From the NCBI GenBank assembly GCA_009930325.1, contig RZYO01000016.1, positions 1 through 35,160 on the forward strand: a stretch of DNA of 35,160 nucleotides, given 5' to 3'. The translations under genes and the position numbers were made by a program. Below the pieces are notes generated by a model that was given only the letters and a program-made list of their open reading frames with translations, was not told the origin of the DNA and did not search any database. Source of the DNA: Spirochaetia bacterium (GTDB lineage Bacteria > Spirochaetota > Spirochaetia > Sphaerochaetales > Sphaerochaetaceae). Numbering within the stretch: the stretch's first letter is position 1; every line of letters starts with the position of its first letter. Shown in pieces: positions 6,733 through 16,505 of this stretch.

Positions 6733-8808
6733 TTATTCTTCTTCGAAAGGGTTTGCTGTTTTAAGAACCCTATCTATAATTCTATTTTCCAATTTGATAA
6801 ATCCAGGATCATCTTTTAATATTTTATCACAATACTCTCTTGCAATTTTTATTAATTCTAAATCATTAACAAGAGATGCAAAATGTAATCTAATAAAACC
6901 GGATTGTTTTGTTCCTAATATATCTCCAGGTCCTCTTAATACTAAATCTTTTTCAGCAATAATAAAACCATCGTTTGTTTCATGCATTACTTTTAATCTG
7001 TTTTTACCAAGCTCACTAATATTATTGTCAAAAACTAAAAAGCAAAAAGATTGTAAAGAAGATCTTCCAACTCTTCCTCTTAATTGGTGTAATGCTGATA
7101 AACCAAAAATATCCGCATGCTCAATTATTATGCAAGTAGCATTTGGAACATCAATTCCCACTTCTATAACACTTGTAGATACAATATATGATAATTCACC
7201 TTTTTTAAACCTATTTAGTATGGATATTTTTTCTTCATCCTCAATCTTACTATGCAAAAGAGCTGAGGGAACTCCAGGATATTCTTTTTTTAGATATTCA
7301 AACATATTTGTAACATCTCTTAATTCTTGAGGTCCTGAATCATCAATTCTGGGATATACAAAATAAGCTTGATGCCCTCGTCTAAATTCAACACCGATTG
7401 CTTTATACATTCTTTTTCTTGAAGTTTCACCTACAAGATGTGTAATAATCGGTTTTCTCCCTAAGGGTAAACTATTTATTGTTGAAATATTTAAATCCCC
7501 AAATACTGTTAAAGCTAGAGTTCTTGGAATAGGTGTTGCACTCATCATTAATATGTTGGGATCGATTCCCTTAGATAATAATTTTTCTCTTTGGGTTACT
7601 CCAAAGCGATGTTGCTCATCAATAATAATATACTTTAAATTTTTGAATTCAACATTGTCACTAAATAAAGCATGAGTTCCAATTAATAAATTGATTTCAC
7701 CATTTTTGATGCCCTCTAATATAGGTTTTCTTTGTTTTTGTTTAACTGAACCAGTTAATAAGGCTATTGTTATTCCTAAGGGTTCTAAAAGTTCTGCTGC
7801 TTTTTGTGCATGTTGATTTGCTAGTAATTCTGTTGGAGCCATGAAAGCAACTTGATGATTTTTAGAGATTTCGTGAAGTGCTGAAGCCCAAGCAATTAAA
7901 GTTTTTCCAGCACCTACATCTCCTTGTAGCATTCTATTCATAGCAAAATTATTGTCTAAATCTAATCTAATTTCTTTTAATACTTTTATTTGATCTTCTG
8001 TTAATTTAAATTGTAAATTTTTAATAAAATTTAATTCTAATGGAGATGGAATACTTTTTACTTTAGTATAATTTTTATTTATGTTTAAATTCTTTCTTGC
8101 AATTAATTGCATATAAAAATGTTCACTAAGTGCTAAAGTTTTTCTTGCTAGTTTTAATTGATTAATATCTTTTGGAAAATGATAAGCTCTAATTGCTTTG
8201 TTAAAAGGCATTAATGATAAATCATCGATAATATATTGAGGTAATTCATCTTCAAACGAAACATCTTTTGAAAATATTTCAAGAAGATTTTTTTTAATAA
8301 GTTTTTGTGTTAATGTTCCTTTTAACGGATATAAAGGGATAATTTGTCCAAAAGGCGGTGGAGGATTTTCAATGTCTTTAATTTCATAGAGTTCAAAACT
8401 TGAAGCCTGGAGTTCTCCATTGTGAGAAGAAACGGTAGCGTAAATATAATATATTTTATTAATTTTAATCATTTTTTGTAAAAAATTACGACCAAAACAT
8501 AGTAAATTTAATCTTCTTCCACCGAAATAACTTTCTGTGACTATTTTTAATGTTTTCCCTTTTTGAGAAAAATTTCCAAAGAAAGAATAAGCTTTAATAC
8601 TTATAAAAGTATTTACTTGAATATTGTCGCTAAAATATTTAGGAACATCTTCTAAATTAATTAATTGGGTTCTATCTTCTCTGTCTCTAGGGCTAAGTAG
8701 AAGCAAATCTGCATATGTATTTACCCCTAAAGAAGCATAACTTTCTCTAGCAGAATCTCCAACTCCTTTTAATTTTGTAATTTCAGTTGAATAATTCCTA
8801 ATAAACAT
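6733..8808 (-). CDS. recG: ATP-dependent DNA helicase RecG
   Basis: A superfamily-2 helicase that remodels stalled forks and branched recombination intermediates. The N-terminal wedge/OB domain (about 1-230) starts with ITKLKGVGDSARESYASLG. Walker A GDVGAGKT is at about 296-303, the DEAD-like box DEQHRFG near 396-402, then MMSATPIPRTLALT; the second RecA domain carries STSVIEVGIDVPNA and the arginine finger QLRGRVGRS. The RecG-specific tail follows. At 691 aa it is full length. It lies between the yggT-like gene (nine bases) and rsmD (eight bases), as part of one transcription unit. Confidence 0.97.
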   Translation of the reverse strand: MFIRNYSTEITKLKGVGDSARESYASLGVNTYADLLLLSPRDREDRTQLINLEDVPKYFSDNIQVNTFISIKAYSFFGNFSQKGKTLKIVTESYFGGRRLNLLCFGRNFLQKMIKINKIYYIYATVSSHNGELQASSFELYEIKDIENPPPPFGQIIPLYPLKGTLTQKLIKKNLLEIFSKDVSFEDELPQYIIDDLSLMPFNKAIRAYHFPKDINQLKLARKTLALSEHFYMQLIARKNLNINKNYTKVKSIPSPLELNFIKNLQFKLTEDQIKVLKEIRLDLDNNFAMNRMLQGDVGAGKTLIAWASALHEISKNHQVAFMAPTELLANQHAQKAAELLEPLGITIALLTGSVKQKQRKPILEGIKNGEINLLIGTHALFSDNVEFKNLKYIIIDEQHRFGVTQREKLLSKGIDPNILMMSATPIPRTLALTVFGDLNISTINSLPLGRKPIITHLVGETSRKRMYKAIGVEFRRGHQAYFVYPRIDDSGPQELRDVTNMFEYLKKEYPGVPSALLHSKIEDEEKISILNRFKKGELSYIVSTSVIEVGIDVPNATCIIIEHADIFGLSALHQLRGRVGRSSLQSFCFLVFDNNISELGKNRLKVMHETNDGFIIAEKDLVLRGPGDILGTKQSGFIRLHFASLVNDLELIKIAREYCDKILKDDPGFIKLENRIIDRVLKTANPFEEE

Positions 8809-8817
8809 ATAATAGCC

Positions 8818-9435
8818 TTATAAAGATACTAAATATGAAATGAGGCCAGTTATTACAGCTCTAGTTAATAAATAAATCAAAATTGTAAATACTGTACTTG
8901 TAATTAAGAGTGTTCTATCCGATACGATTTTACTAAAGAAAAAGACTTTTTGAATCCAATTCAAGAAATCTCCAATTATATTTTCAATTCCTCTTATGAA
9001 AGAAATAGTATTAGGACCTTTTTTGAAACATAGGACTAATCGTACAATTATTAATATAGTAAGTATTAGCAAAAATGGTGATATAAGATAGGACCATAAT
9101 GTACTAATTATTAAAGCTAAAATTAAAAATAATGTTATTTCCCCTGTTGTCCCAAATAAATGAAGAATGCTTTGTACTATTGAGAGTAAAGCAAATGCTA
9201 AAAGAGGGGTGAAATCAATATTTTTTGTTTTTAAAAAGTTTACATTTCTAAATAAATTTAAATAAGGATCTACTACTTGTTTTAAAATATTATAAAATCC
9301 ATTATTAGTCATTGGTGAAAAAGAAGTAAACCAAGTGAAAATAATTCTTATCCATATTAATAAATTATAGATTGCAATTATTTGTGCTAAAACTAAAGCT
9401 GTTTTCATTAATACTGTTGATTCTTGTATATTCAT
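8818..9435 (-). CDS. YggT family membrane protein
   Basis: An inner-membrane protein of 205 aa with two copies of the YggT module. The first has WIRIIFTWF and VVDPYLNLFRNVNFLK, the family's VxPxLxxFRxxI-like signature; the second is less conserved but repeats the hairpin of two helices with WIQKVFFFSK between them. Four or more hydrophobic helices are visible. Family members are linked to osmotic tolerance and, in some bacteria, to division-site or thylakoid organisation; none of these roles can be assigned here. It is wedged between dnaE (eight bases) and recG (nine bases). Confidence 0.8.
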   Translation of the reverse strand: MNIQESTVLMKTALVLAQIIAIYNLLIWIRIIFTWFTSFSPMTNNGFYNILKQVVDPYLNLFRNVNFLKTKNIDFTPLLAFALLSIVQSILHLFGTTGEITLFLILALIISTLWSYLISPFLLILTILIIVRLVLCFKKGPNTISFIRGIENIIGDFLNWIQKVFFFSKIVSDRTLLITSTVFTILIYLLTRAVITGLISYLVSL

Positions 9436-9443
9436 ATTTTCCT

Positions 9444-12400
9444 CTAATTAAACCAAATTTCAATTATTTCTGGTCTTTCGTTGATTTGTGAGACAAATTC
9501 TTCACTATATTGTACATTAAAAACTACATTACATCTAATTTTTATTGGATTATTATCTTCTTCTATTTCAATTTCTTCTTCAGTTGTAATTAATTTTTCC
9601 TTTTTAATAATTAAATTTAGATTAAGAGGTCCTGAATTTCCCATAATAATATTTTTAAGTGGCTCTAAGCCAATATCTTTCGCTACATCATAATTAATTA
9701 CAATATTGCAAGTTGAAAGAGCGATAGGCGGTAACTCTCTAGGGTCCATAATATCTTCAATGTCAAAATCAATTTTAGTCTCATCTCTATAGTTTTTTTT
9801 GAATTTACCAATAAAGCCATAAATTGTATCAACCTCACATTTATGATTGAATTTTTCATAAGCTTTATTAAATAAGCCACTTTCAATGCTCCCATTCGCA
9901 TCAGACAATACAAGAAATGACATCTTCTTGCCTGCTTGGGATGTAAATTCTTTTTTTTGAGATACTGTAGCAACTAAAGCTGTTCTTTGATTTAAAATAA
10001 ATTTTTCAGGTTTTGATAAATCAAAAATAACACTATTTTGAATTTCTGTTTTGTAAACATCTAAAGGATGTCCAGAAATGTAAAAACCAAGTAATTCCCT
10101 TTCTCTTTCTAGTTTTTCTAAAATATTCCAATCTGGTAGATTTGGAATTACAAAGTCTGTAAAAGAGTCTTGTTCAAATTCTTCAAATAAGCTCATTTGA
10201 CCTATAGCTTTATCTTCAATAATACCTTGAGCAAATTTAACAGCTTCAGGTAAAGCTTCTAATAAGGAAGGTCTGTTTATATTTAATAAATCAAAAGCTC
10301 CAGCGATTATTAAAGATTCTAATAATTTTGAATTTAATACTTTAGGATTACTTCTTTGGAGAAAATCCATAAATGAAGTATAAGGTCCTTTGTTTTCTCT
10401 TTCTTCTATAATTTTTGCAACAGCAACTTCTCCAACATTTTTAATACCAGCTAAACCATAAACAATTTTATTATCAACAACGCTAAAGCTTTTTTCTGAA
10501 AAATTAATTGAAGGTGGCATTATTTCTAAACCCATATTTTCAGCAACATTTAAATATTCCTTGAATTTATCCGGGTTATTCATTTCATTAGTCAAGTTTG
10601 CAGCTAAAAATTCTGCTGGGTAATTTGCTTTTAGAAAAGCCGTTTGATATGCTACAACTGAATATGCAACAGCATGTGACTTGTTAAATCCATATCCAGC
10701 AAAAGGTTCTAACATCTCAAAAATCTCAATTGCATGTTCTCTACTATGTCCTTTTTTTGCAGCGCCTTCTATAAAAATTTTTTTTTGTTCTTCTAGTTCA
10801 TATACTTTTTTCTTACCCATTATTCTTCTTAAAATATCTGCTTGACCAAGAGAATATCCAGCAATTATTTGAGCAACTTTCATAACTTGTTCTTGATAAA
10901 CGATTACGCCATAGGTGGTTTTTAGTTCATCTTCAAGTGCTGGGTCAGCATATCTTATTGGTTCTCGTCCATGTTTTGCTTCAATAAATTGAGGGATATA
11001 TGCCATTGGCCCTGGTCTATATAGGGCATTCAAAGCGACTAAATCTTCAATATTACTTGGTTCAGCTTGTTTTAAAATTTTTTGCATTCCTGCTGATTCA
11101 AATTGGAAGACACAAGAAGAATCTCCATTTTGTAGCATTTTAAATGTTGCTTCGTCTGTTTCACTAATTTCTTCTATTTTAAAATTTTTGTTTTTTTTAT
11201 GTATTAAATCAACACAATGTTTAATTAAAGTAAGTGTTTTTAATCCTAAAAAGTCCATTTTAACTAGGCCACATTCTTCAATTAAATCCATTGTATATTC
11301 AGTTGAAACAGCTCCAGTTTTTGGATCTTTATATAATGGAACATATTTTGTTAACTCTTCTTTTCCAATAACAACCCCTGCAGCATGAGTTGAGATATGT
11401 CTATTAAGTCCTTCGAGTCGGCTTGCTACAGCAAATAATGTTTCGTAAACTCCACCTTGCTCTTTTATTTCTCTAAGTTCTTGACTCATTTCAAGTGCTT
11501 TTTTTACACTCATTTTTCTTTCATCAGGAATTAGTTTTGCAATACGGTTTGCTTCAGCAAAAGGAATATCTAAAACTCTTGCACAGTCTTTTATTACAGC
11601 TTTTGTTTTTAAAGTTCCAAATGTTGCGATCTGAGAAACTTTTTCAACACCATAATGTTCTGTTACATAATCTATAACTTCAGCTCGTCTTTCTTGGCAA
11701 AAATCTATATCGAAGTCAGGCATACTAACCCTATCAGGATTTAAAAATCTTTCAAAAAGTAAGTTGTATTTCATAGGATCAACGTCAGTAATTCCAAGAG
11801 AATAAGCGACAATAGATCCAGCACCAGAGCCTCTACCTGGACCAACCGGAATATTATGTTGTTTAGCCCAATAAATATAATCTCTAACAATTAAAAAATA
11901 TCCAGGGAATTTCATATCTATAATTGTTTTTAATTCATATTCTAATCTATCTTTATATTCTTGCGGAATTTCTTTATATCTTTCTTTTAATCCTTCTCTG
12001 GATAAGTGAATAAGGTATTCAGATTCATCCTTAAAGGGCTCAGGAATGGTTGACTCAGGTAAAATAGCTCCTGGAAAATTAATTGTTAGATTACATCTAC
12101 TTGCAATAGTATTTGTATTTTCGATAGCTTCTGGATAGTCTATAAAAATTTGTTCCATTTGCTGAGGACTTTTAAAATAAAATTCTTTTCCCTTAAAGCG
12201 CATTCTATTTTCATCTGATAATTTTGCACCTGTTCCGATACATAGTAAAACATCTTGAGATAACCAGTCAGAATCTTCAATGTAATGAATATCATTTGTA
12301 CAAACTAATGGAATATTTGTTTCTTTTGCAAGTTTTGCAAGAATAGGATTTGTTCTTTTTTGTTCTTCTAATCCATGGTCTTGTAATTCAATATAATAGC

Positions 12401-12917
12401 GATTGTCATCAAAAACACTCGCATGCCATAATGCTCTTTCTTTTGCTTTTTCATAATTATCACTTAGGATTAATTGAAGAATTTCACCTCCTAAACAGGC
12501 TGACAAACAAATTAATCCTTCATTGTATTTTTTTAGTAATTCATCATCAATTCTTGGCCTTTTATAATAGCCTTCTGTGTATGATATTGAAACAAGTTTT
12601 AAAAGATTTCTATAACCCGTTTCATTCATTGCTAATAAAATTAAATGGTATCTTTTTGTATTATCCTCATATCCTATTGGTTTTTTTAAATCATGACCTT
12701 CAGGGTTTGAATAAAATTCACAGCCTATAATTGGATTAATTTCTGCATTTTTACAGGCTGAATAAAATCTTAAAGCACCAAAGAGATTCCCATGATCAGT
12801 AATAGCTAGACTTTTCATATTATATTCTTTGGCTTTCTCAATATATCTATTAATTGGTGCGGCTCCATCAAGAAGTGAAAAATCAGTATGATTATGAAGA
12901 TGAACAAAATTTGACAA
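9444..12917 (-). CDS. dnaE: DNA polymerase III subunit alpha
   Basis: The replicative polymerase. Residues about 1-280 form the PHP domain (FVHLHNHTDFSLLDGA at the start, keeping the metal-binding His residues). The polymerase core has PDFDIDF near 400-406 and KMDFLGLKTL near 553, giving the three catalytic aspartates. YGFNKSHAVAYS lies near the fingers, followed by the helix-hairpin-helix region and an OB fold near 980-1060. No DnaQ-like exonuclease is inserted, so this is DnaE rather than PolC. Length (1157 aa) is normal. The start is TTG at 12917 with AGGAG upstream. It follows the xanthine-dehydrogenase-like genes by 43 bases. Confidence 0.97.
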   Translation of the reverse strand: MSNFVHLHNHTDFSLLDGAAPINRYIEKAKEYNMKSLAITDHGNLFGALRFYSACKNAEINPIIGCEFYSNPEGHDLKKPIGYEDNTKRYHLILLAMNETGYRNLLKLVSISYTEGYYKRPRIDDELLKKYNEGLICLSACLGGEILQLILSDNYEKAKERALWHASVFDDNRYYIELQDHGLEEQKRTNPILAKLAKETNIPLVCTNDIHYIEDSDWLSQDVLLCIGTGAKLSDENRMRFKGKEFYFKSPQQMEQIFIDYPEAIENTNTIASRCNLTINFPGAILPESTIPEPFKDESEYLIHLSREGLKERYKEIPQEYKDRLEYELKTIIDMKFPGYFLIVRDYIYWAKQHNIPVGPGRGSGAGSIVAYSLGITDVDPMKYNLLFERFLNPDRVSMPDFDIDFCQERRAEVIDYVTEHYGVEKVSQIATFGTLKTKAVIKDCARVLDIPFAEANRIAKLIPDERKMSVKKALEMSQELREIKEQGGVYETLFAVASRLEGLNRHISTHAAGVVIGKEELTKYVPLYKDPKTGAVSTEYTMDLIEECGLVKMDFLGLKTLTLIKHCVDLIHKKNKNFKIEEISETDEATFKMLQNGDSSCVFQFESAGMQKILKQAEPSNIEDLVALNALYRPGPMAYIPQFIEAKHGREPIRYADPALEDELKTTYGVIVYQEQVMKVAQIIAGYSLGQADILRRIMGKKKVYELEEQKKIFIEGAAKKGHSREHAIEIFEMLEPFAGYGFNKSHAVAYSVVAYQTAFLKANYPAEFLAANLTNEMNNPDKFKEYLNVAENMGLEIMPPSINFSEKSFSVVDNKIVYGLAGIKNVGEVAVAKIIEERENKGPYTSFMDFLQRSNPKVLNSKLLESLIIAGAFDLLNINRPSLLEALPEAVKFAQGIIEDKAIGQMSLFEEFEQDSFTDFVIPNLPDWNILEKLERERELLGFYISGHPLDVYKTEIQNSVIFDLSKPEKFILNQRTALVATVSQKKEFTSQAGKKMSFLVLSDANGSIESGLFNKAYEKFNHKCEVDTIYGFIGKFKKNYRDETKIDFDIEDIMDPRELPPIALSTCNIVINYDVAKDIGLEPLKNIIMGNSGPLNLNLIIKKEKLITTEEEIEIEEDNNPIKIRCNVVFNVQYSEEFVSQINERPEIIEIWFN

Positions 12918-12960
12918 TATTTTCTCCTAAGTGTGTATTTCTATTTCTATTTAATATCTT

Positions 12961-13848
12961 TTAGACTGTTTTATCAATGGTCTTTTTTGTTGGTGTTAAT
13001 TGATATAGAACGGTTTGTAATATTCTTTTAGTTCTTTCTTTTTGCAAAGGAGTTACTCCTTCTAAATTTTCATCAATTTCAGCTATATATCTTTTTGAAA
13101 TTGAAGTAGTTGTTTTTGGAATAATTGGAATTTGAGCACCCTCTAATTCAGATAGAATATTACTTGAATTAAAGATCCCTGCCTTAGGAAAGGTAACACA
13201 AAGTTTTAAATTGTTAATTAATGTCTGATTTATATCTGCTCTAAAAGCAAAGATAACAGAGGATTCAGGATCTTTTATAGGACTGCCAATACTAATAAAT
13301 CTTTCAAAATCATAAGTTTCTAATGGTATTTTTATTTTTTTAATAATTGTCCCTTTTTCAAGTAATAAATTATTTTTTTTATACATTTTTTCAATTGGAA
13401 TTATTTTTGTATTTAATTTATTTTTTGATAAATCTAATAATTCTACTGTTGCCCCCATACAAGATAATGTAGCAGGTAGAGAATATCGGATCTCAGAAGT
13501 GGCTAAAGCTCCTCCAATTGTGATTTGGTTTCGAATAATATGCGTAGCTGTATTAATTAAAGTGTCTAAAAGTAAATCATTAAAGGCTAAATTCCCTATT
13601 TCTAAAAGTTTGTTGGTTGTTACCATTGCTCCAACTTCAACATGTTTAATATTTCTTGTAACTTCAAACAATTCTTTAATTTTTTCTAATGAAATTATTG
13701 TTTTAGAGTTATTGTTTGGAAATAAATCCCCTTTTTTCATTAAATGTGTGCCCCCTGCAAAAAAAATGTAGTCAGGGTTTTTTAAAACAGCTTGATGCAA
13801 TTCATTAATATTTTCAGGAATAATTAATTTTTTATTTTTATAATACAC
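12961..13848 (-). CDS. FAD-binding subunit of a xanthine-dehydrogenase-like complex
   Basis: The 295-aa protein matches the FAD-binding domain of molybdenum hydroxylases. The FAD-contact motifs are retained: FFAGGTHLM near residue 30, VEVGAMVTTNKLLEIG near 70, and IIRNQITIGGALATSEIRYS near 104-123, followed by LPATLSCMGATVELL and a CO-dehydrogenase-flavoprotein-like C-terminal domain. It would pass electrons between the Fe-S subunit and NAD or another acceptor. The start is GTG at 13848, overlapping the Fe-S gene by 11 bases; AGGAT lies upstream. The partner large subunit looks degenerate, so the reaction of the complex is uncertain. Confidence 0.82.
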   Translation of the reverse strand: MYYKNKKLIIPENINELHQAVLKNPDYIFFAGGTHLMKKGDLFPNNNSKTIISLEKIKELFEVTRNIKHVEVGAMVTTNKLLEIGNLAFNDLLLDTLINTATHIIRNQITIGGALATSEIRYSLPATLSCMGATVELLDLSKNKLNTKIIPIEKMYKKNNLLLEKGTIIKKIKIPLETYDFERFISIGSPIKDPESSVIFAFRADINQTLINNLKLCVTFPKAGIFNSSNILSELEGAQIPIIPKTTTSISKRYIAEIDENLEGVTPLQKERTKRILQTVLYQLTPTKKTIDKTV

Positions 13849-14401
13849 GGCGCTTTATCCTATCTTCTAAGGCTTTTATTACTATTTGATATAGATCTTT
13901 TGTATTTAAACAGGAGCAAGAATTTAATGAAAATTCCCTTTCTGCAGTTTCAAAATCGATTTGATTTTTTTCATCCTCATCTATGGCTTTTGTTAAGAAT
14001 TTCTTTGAAAAATCATCGGCATTACCATCAAGCCTTTTTGTTTTTGCTTTTAATAACATTGATTCGATAATTAGAGTTTTCGCTTCATAACAATTTGGAC
14101 AAGGCTCAATATTTAAAGCATCATAAGTTCGCCTTATATTTCTATAATGAGCACTTTGCATGAAATTATCGAAAGTAGTAATAGTTTTACCTTGTAGTTT
14201 GTAGGCAGGAATTAGACAACTTAAAACAGGCTCTTTATCTAGAATTACTAAACAGTTTCCACAAATATTTTGATTGTTTAAACAATTTCTCATAGGGACA
14301 TCAATATTTAAATCTTCATATAATATTTGAGATAAAGGTTTCATTTCATCTACAAACAATTCAAGTGCTGTTTTATTTAATTTTAATGATAATTTAATCA
14401 T
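13838..14401 (-). CDS. [2Fe-2S] subunit of a xanthine-dehydrogenase-like complex
   Basis: A 187-aa protein with two iron-sulfur domains. The plant-ferredoxin-like domain has NCLNNQNICGNC then SC eleven residues later (Cys-x6-Cys-x2-Cys-x11-Cys); the first spacing is longer than the usual x4. The helical domain has PCPNC (Cys-x2-Cys) and SCSC (Cys-x-Cys) in the order of the usual QCGxC and CRC pairs, separated by a longer linker (about 60 residues, charged). All eight cysteines therefore seem present. Its ATG overlaps the stop of the large-subunit gene by four bases (ATGA), indicating translational coupling. Confidence 0.82.
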   Translation of the reverse strand: MIKLSLKLNKTALELFVDEMKPLSQILYEDLNIDVPMRNCLNNQNICGNCLVILDKEPVLSCLIPAYKLQGKTITTFDNFMQSAHYRNIRRTYDALNIEPCPNCYEAKTLIIESMLLKAKTKRLDGNADDFSKKFLTKAIDEDEKNQIDFETAEREFSLNSCSCLNTKDLYQIVIKALEDRIKRRVL

Positions 14402-16401
14402 ATATTTTCTCCTATCGCTGAGAGTATTTTTTCACTTGTAATTGGTAATGAAATATTTTCTATATTTAGGGCCATTTCTAATGCAGTATTGAAAGCGGCA
14501 CTTACAACACCTTTTATTCCACTTGTAATACTATCACTTATATTGTCATATTTATGTTTTATTTTTATATCAATAAAAAAATCATCATCTTTTGCTAGCT
14601 TTGCACCCATTTCAATTAAATAACTAATAATGACTTGTTTTAAGTTAGAAGTATAAGACTTTTCATCAACTAGAGATCCAATTGAACAGTTTACCCAAAC
14701 ACTATTTACAATCGGCTCTAAAGAAATAGGGTTTATACTTGCTTCAATTATCATTGTAATCCAAGATTTACTTGAAAATAATATTGTTTTATTTCCTTTT
14801 TTTGTGCCTCCTAAAGTAACACTAATTGGGAGCCCTTCAATAAATCTTTTTTCATTTATTTTATCACAAGCTAGTTTTATTTGTGATGCCATTATCCCAC
14901 TATTTACAGATAAAACATTTGGACCACTATCTATTAAATCAGGACCTTCCTCTGTAAATTGTACATTATCAAATTTGACATCTAATTCTTCAGAAATTAT
15001 TTTTTTCCAAATTTTACTTCCTTTACTATTGTTGAAAAAGGATGTGTTTAGTTCGGCTTTTCCATCAAAATTTAAAGAAAGTTTTATCTTGGGTGAACAA
15101 TAATTTTCATTCGAAAAAGAAAAACCACTAATGCTTGGAGCTATTGCTAAGCCGATTCCTCTTGCGTATGGGGCAAATGTTGATAGTTTTTTATCAAAAA
15201 TTGAATTAACTTTATAAGCAGCATATTTTCTATTGAAAAAACTTCTTTCAACTAATTCTTGAATTGTTTGTTTCTGTTCTTGTATTGATTCAATTTCTAT
15301 TGTTTTTTTATGTATTAAACTTTCCGATAAGCTTTGAGATAACCAAAAGAAAGGTGAAAGGCCTAAGCTTTTTCCTAATTTTGTTGAATGTGTTTGGCTA
15401 GATGTTATAGCATTTACATATCCTAATCCACCAAAAAAATGAGAGGGTTCGTATGCACTTTGAATGAAGTTAATATTTATTTTAATAGCTTTTAAATCAT
15501 ATAAAGGAATTAAGCCTGCGATATATTGCTTGCTAATTTCTTCACTGAATAATAAACTTGCTCCTTGGTCTATTTTTAAATCTATTTTTTCAATTTCTGT
15601 TTTATTTTCTTCTTTATTATACCAAGTTTCTCTTTCAATAAAGATTTCAGGACTATATGAAGCTATATTTTCATGAAGAAATACAACTTTTTTACTTTTC
15701 AAAGCTGCTAAAGAGGCAATACTTGCTAAAATTCCAGGTTGAATTAACATTTCATCTTTTTTTGCATAAGTATTTTTTTTATGAACGATAATTTTTTTCT
15801 TATTGAAACTGCAAACTCCATTAACTGTGTTTATTATAAAAGCAGGCCATTGTGTTGGGCTATAAATATGTAAGTTATCATTTTCTACTTCAACAATTAT
15901 TTTTGTAGTTTTTTGTATTTGAGATTTTTTTCTACTAAATTTTAAACTAGATTTATAAGAAAGATATTTTTTTTCATTATCCTCTTCAGTTTTTTGAGCT
16001 AAAGATAATGAATTTATTTTTTCTAATTCTTGATCAAAATTGCCTTGTTCAAATACTATTGTTTTCTCATTTACAGTATTTTTTTTATCTTCTTCCTCAA
16101 TATCGGAATATGTTATTTTTGTTTTACTGATTATATCCTCAACTATTTCTAAGTTAGGAGCAAAAATACCAAATAAAGGTTGATTAATGTAAGAAATATA
16201 TGATGAGGCAAATAAAGGTATAGTTTCTTTTAATATTTCAACACGATTAGAACCAATAATATCTTTTGGAAGAATGATTAAACAATCATTAGGAATTTTT
16301 GGGAATTCAAATTGAGGGTTTTTTGAAATACCATCTTTAGCTCTTACAACAATCCCATGTATAGCACTTTTGTTATTTAAAGAAAAATTATTGTTTTCCA
16401 T
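14398..16401 (-). CDS. Xanthine-dehydrogenase-like large subunit, apparently without molybdenum-site motifs
   Basis: At 667 aa and encoded next to Fe-S and FAD subunits, this takes the place of the molybdopterin-binding subunit. The fold pattern is followable: IYSPTQWPAFIINTV matches the usual TQ.P segment, ASIASLAALKSKKVVFLHEN the A..t.rPV..R.E region, and LPITSEKILSAI the normal C-terminus. Yet the cofactor and active-site motifs are missing by eye: GGGFGGK is replaced near TYAKKDEM, RGFGxPQ by FFGGLGYVN, GQG by SKG, and the catalytic GxGE region by SGIKGVV. Charged inserts occur near 115-165. I infer a degenerate or repurposed subunit. ATG at 16401 has GAGG upstream; it heads the minus-strand run. 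Confidence 0.65.
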   Translation of the reverse strand: MENNNFSLNNKSAIHGIVVRAKDGISKNPQFEFPKIPNDCLIILPKDIIGSNRVEILKETIPLFASSYISYINQPLFGIFAPNLEIVEDIISKTKITYSDIEEEDKKNTVNEKTIVFEQGNFDQELEKINSLSLAQKTEEDNEKKYLSYKSSLKFSRKKSQIQKTTKIIVEVENDNLHIYSPTQWPAFIINTVNGVCSFNKKKIIVHKKNTYAKKDEMLIQPGILASIASLAALKSKKVVFLHENIASYSPEIFIERETWYNKEENKTEIEKIDLKIDQGASLLFSEEISKQYIAGLIPLYDLKAIKININFIQSAYEPSHFFGGLGYVNAITSSQTHSTKLGKSLGLSPFFWLSQSLSESLIHKKTIEIESIQEQKQTIQELVERSFFNRKYAAYKVNSIFDKKLSTFAPYARGIGLAIAPSISGFSFSNENYCSPKIKLSLNFDGKAELNTSFFNNSKGSKIWKKIISEELDVKFDNVQFTEEGPDLIDSGPNVLSVNSGIMASQIKLACDKINEKRFIEGLPISVTLGGTKKGNKTILFSSKSWITMIIEASINPISLEPIVNSVWVNCSIGSLVDEKSYTSNLKQVIISYLIEMGAKLAKDDDFFIDIKIKHKYDNISDSITSGIKGVVSAAFNTALEMALNIENISLPITSEKILSAIGENI

Positions 16402-16437
16402 TATGACCTCACAAGATTAGAATATCATGAAATAGCT

Positions 16438-16465
16438 TTGATGGAAACTAGGAAAGTTTTATATC
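16438..16465 (+). promoter_or_regulatory. Candidate promoter for ligA
   Basis: TTGATG (16438-16443), a 16-base spacer and TATATC (16460-16465) predict a start near 16472. The divergent large-subunit gene begins at 16401, so both promoters share about 100 bases. The -10 is only a fair match. Confidence 0.35.
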
Positions 16466-16505
16466 TTTTGTGGAAAAAAAATGAATTCTAGTGTACCATG
16501 TTAGT

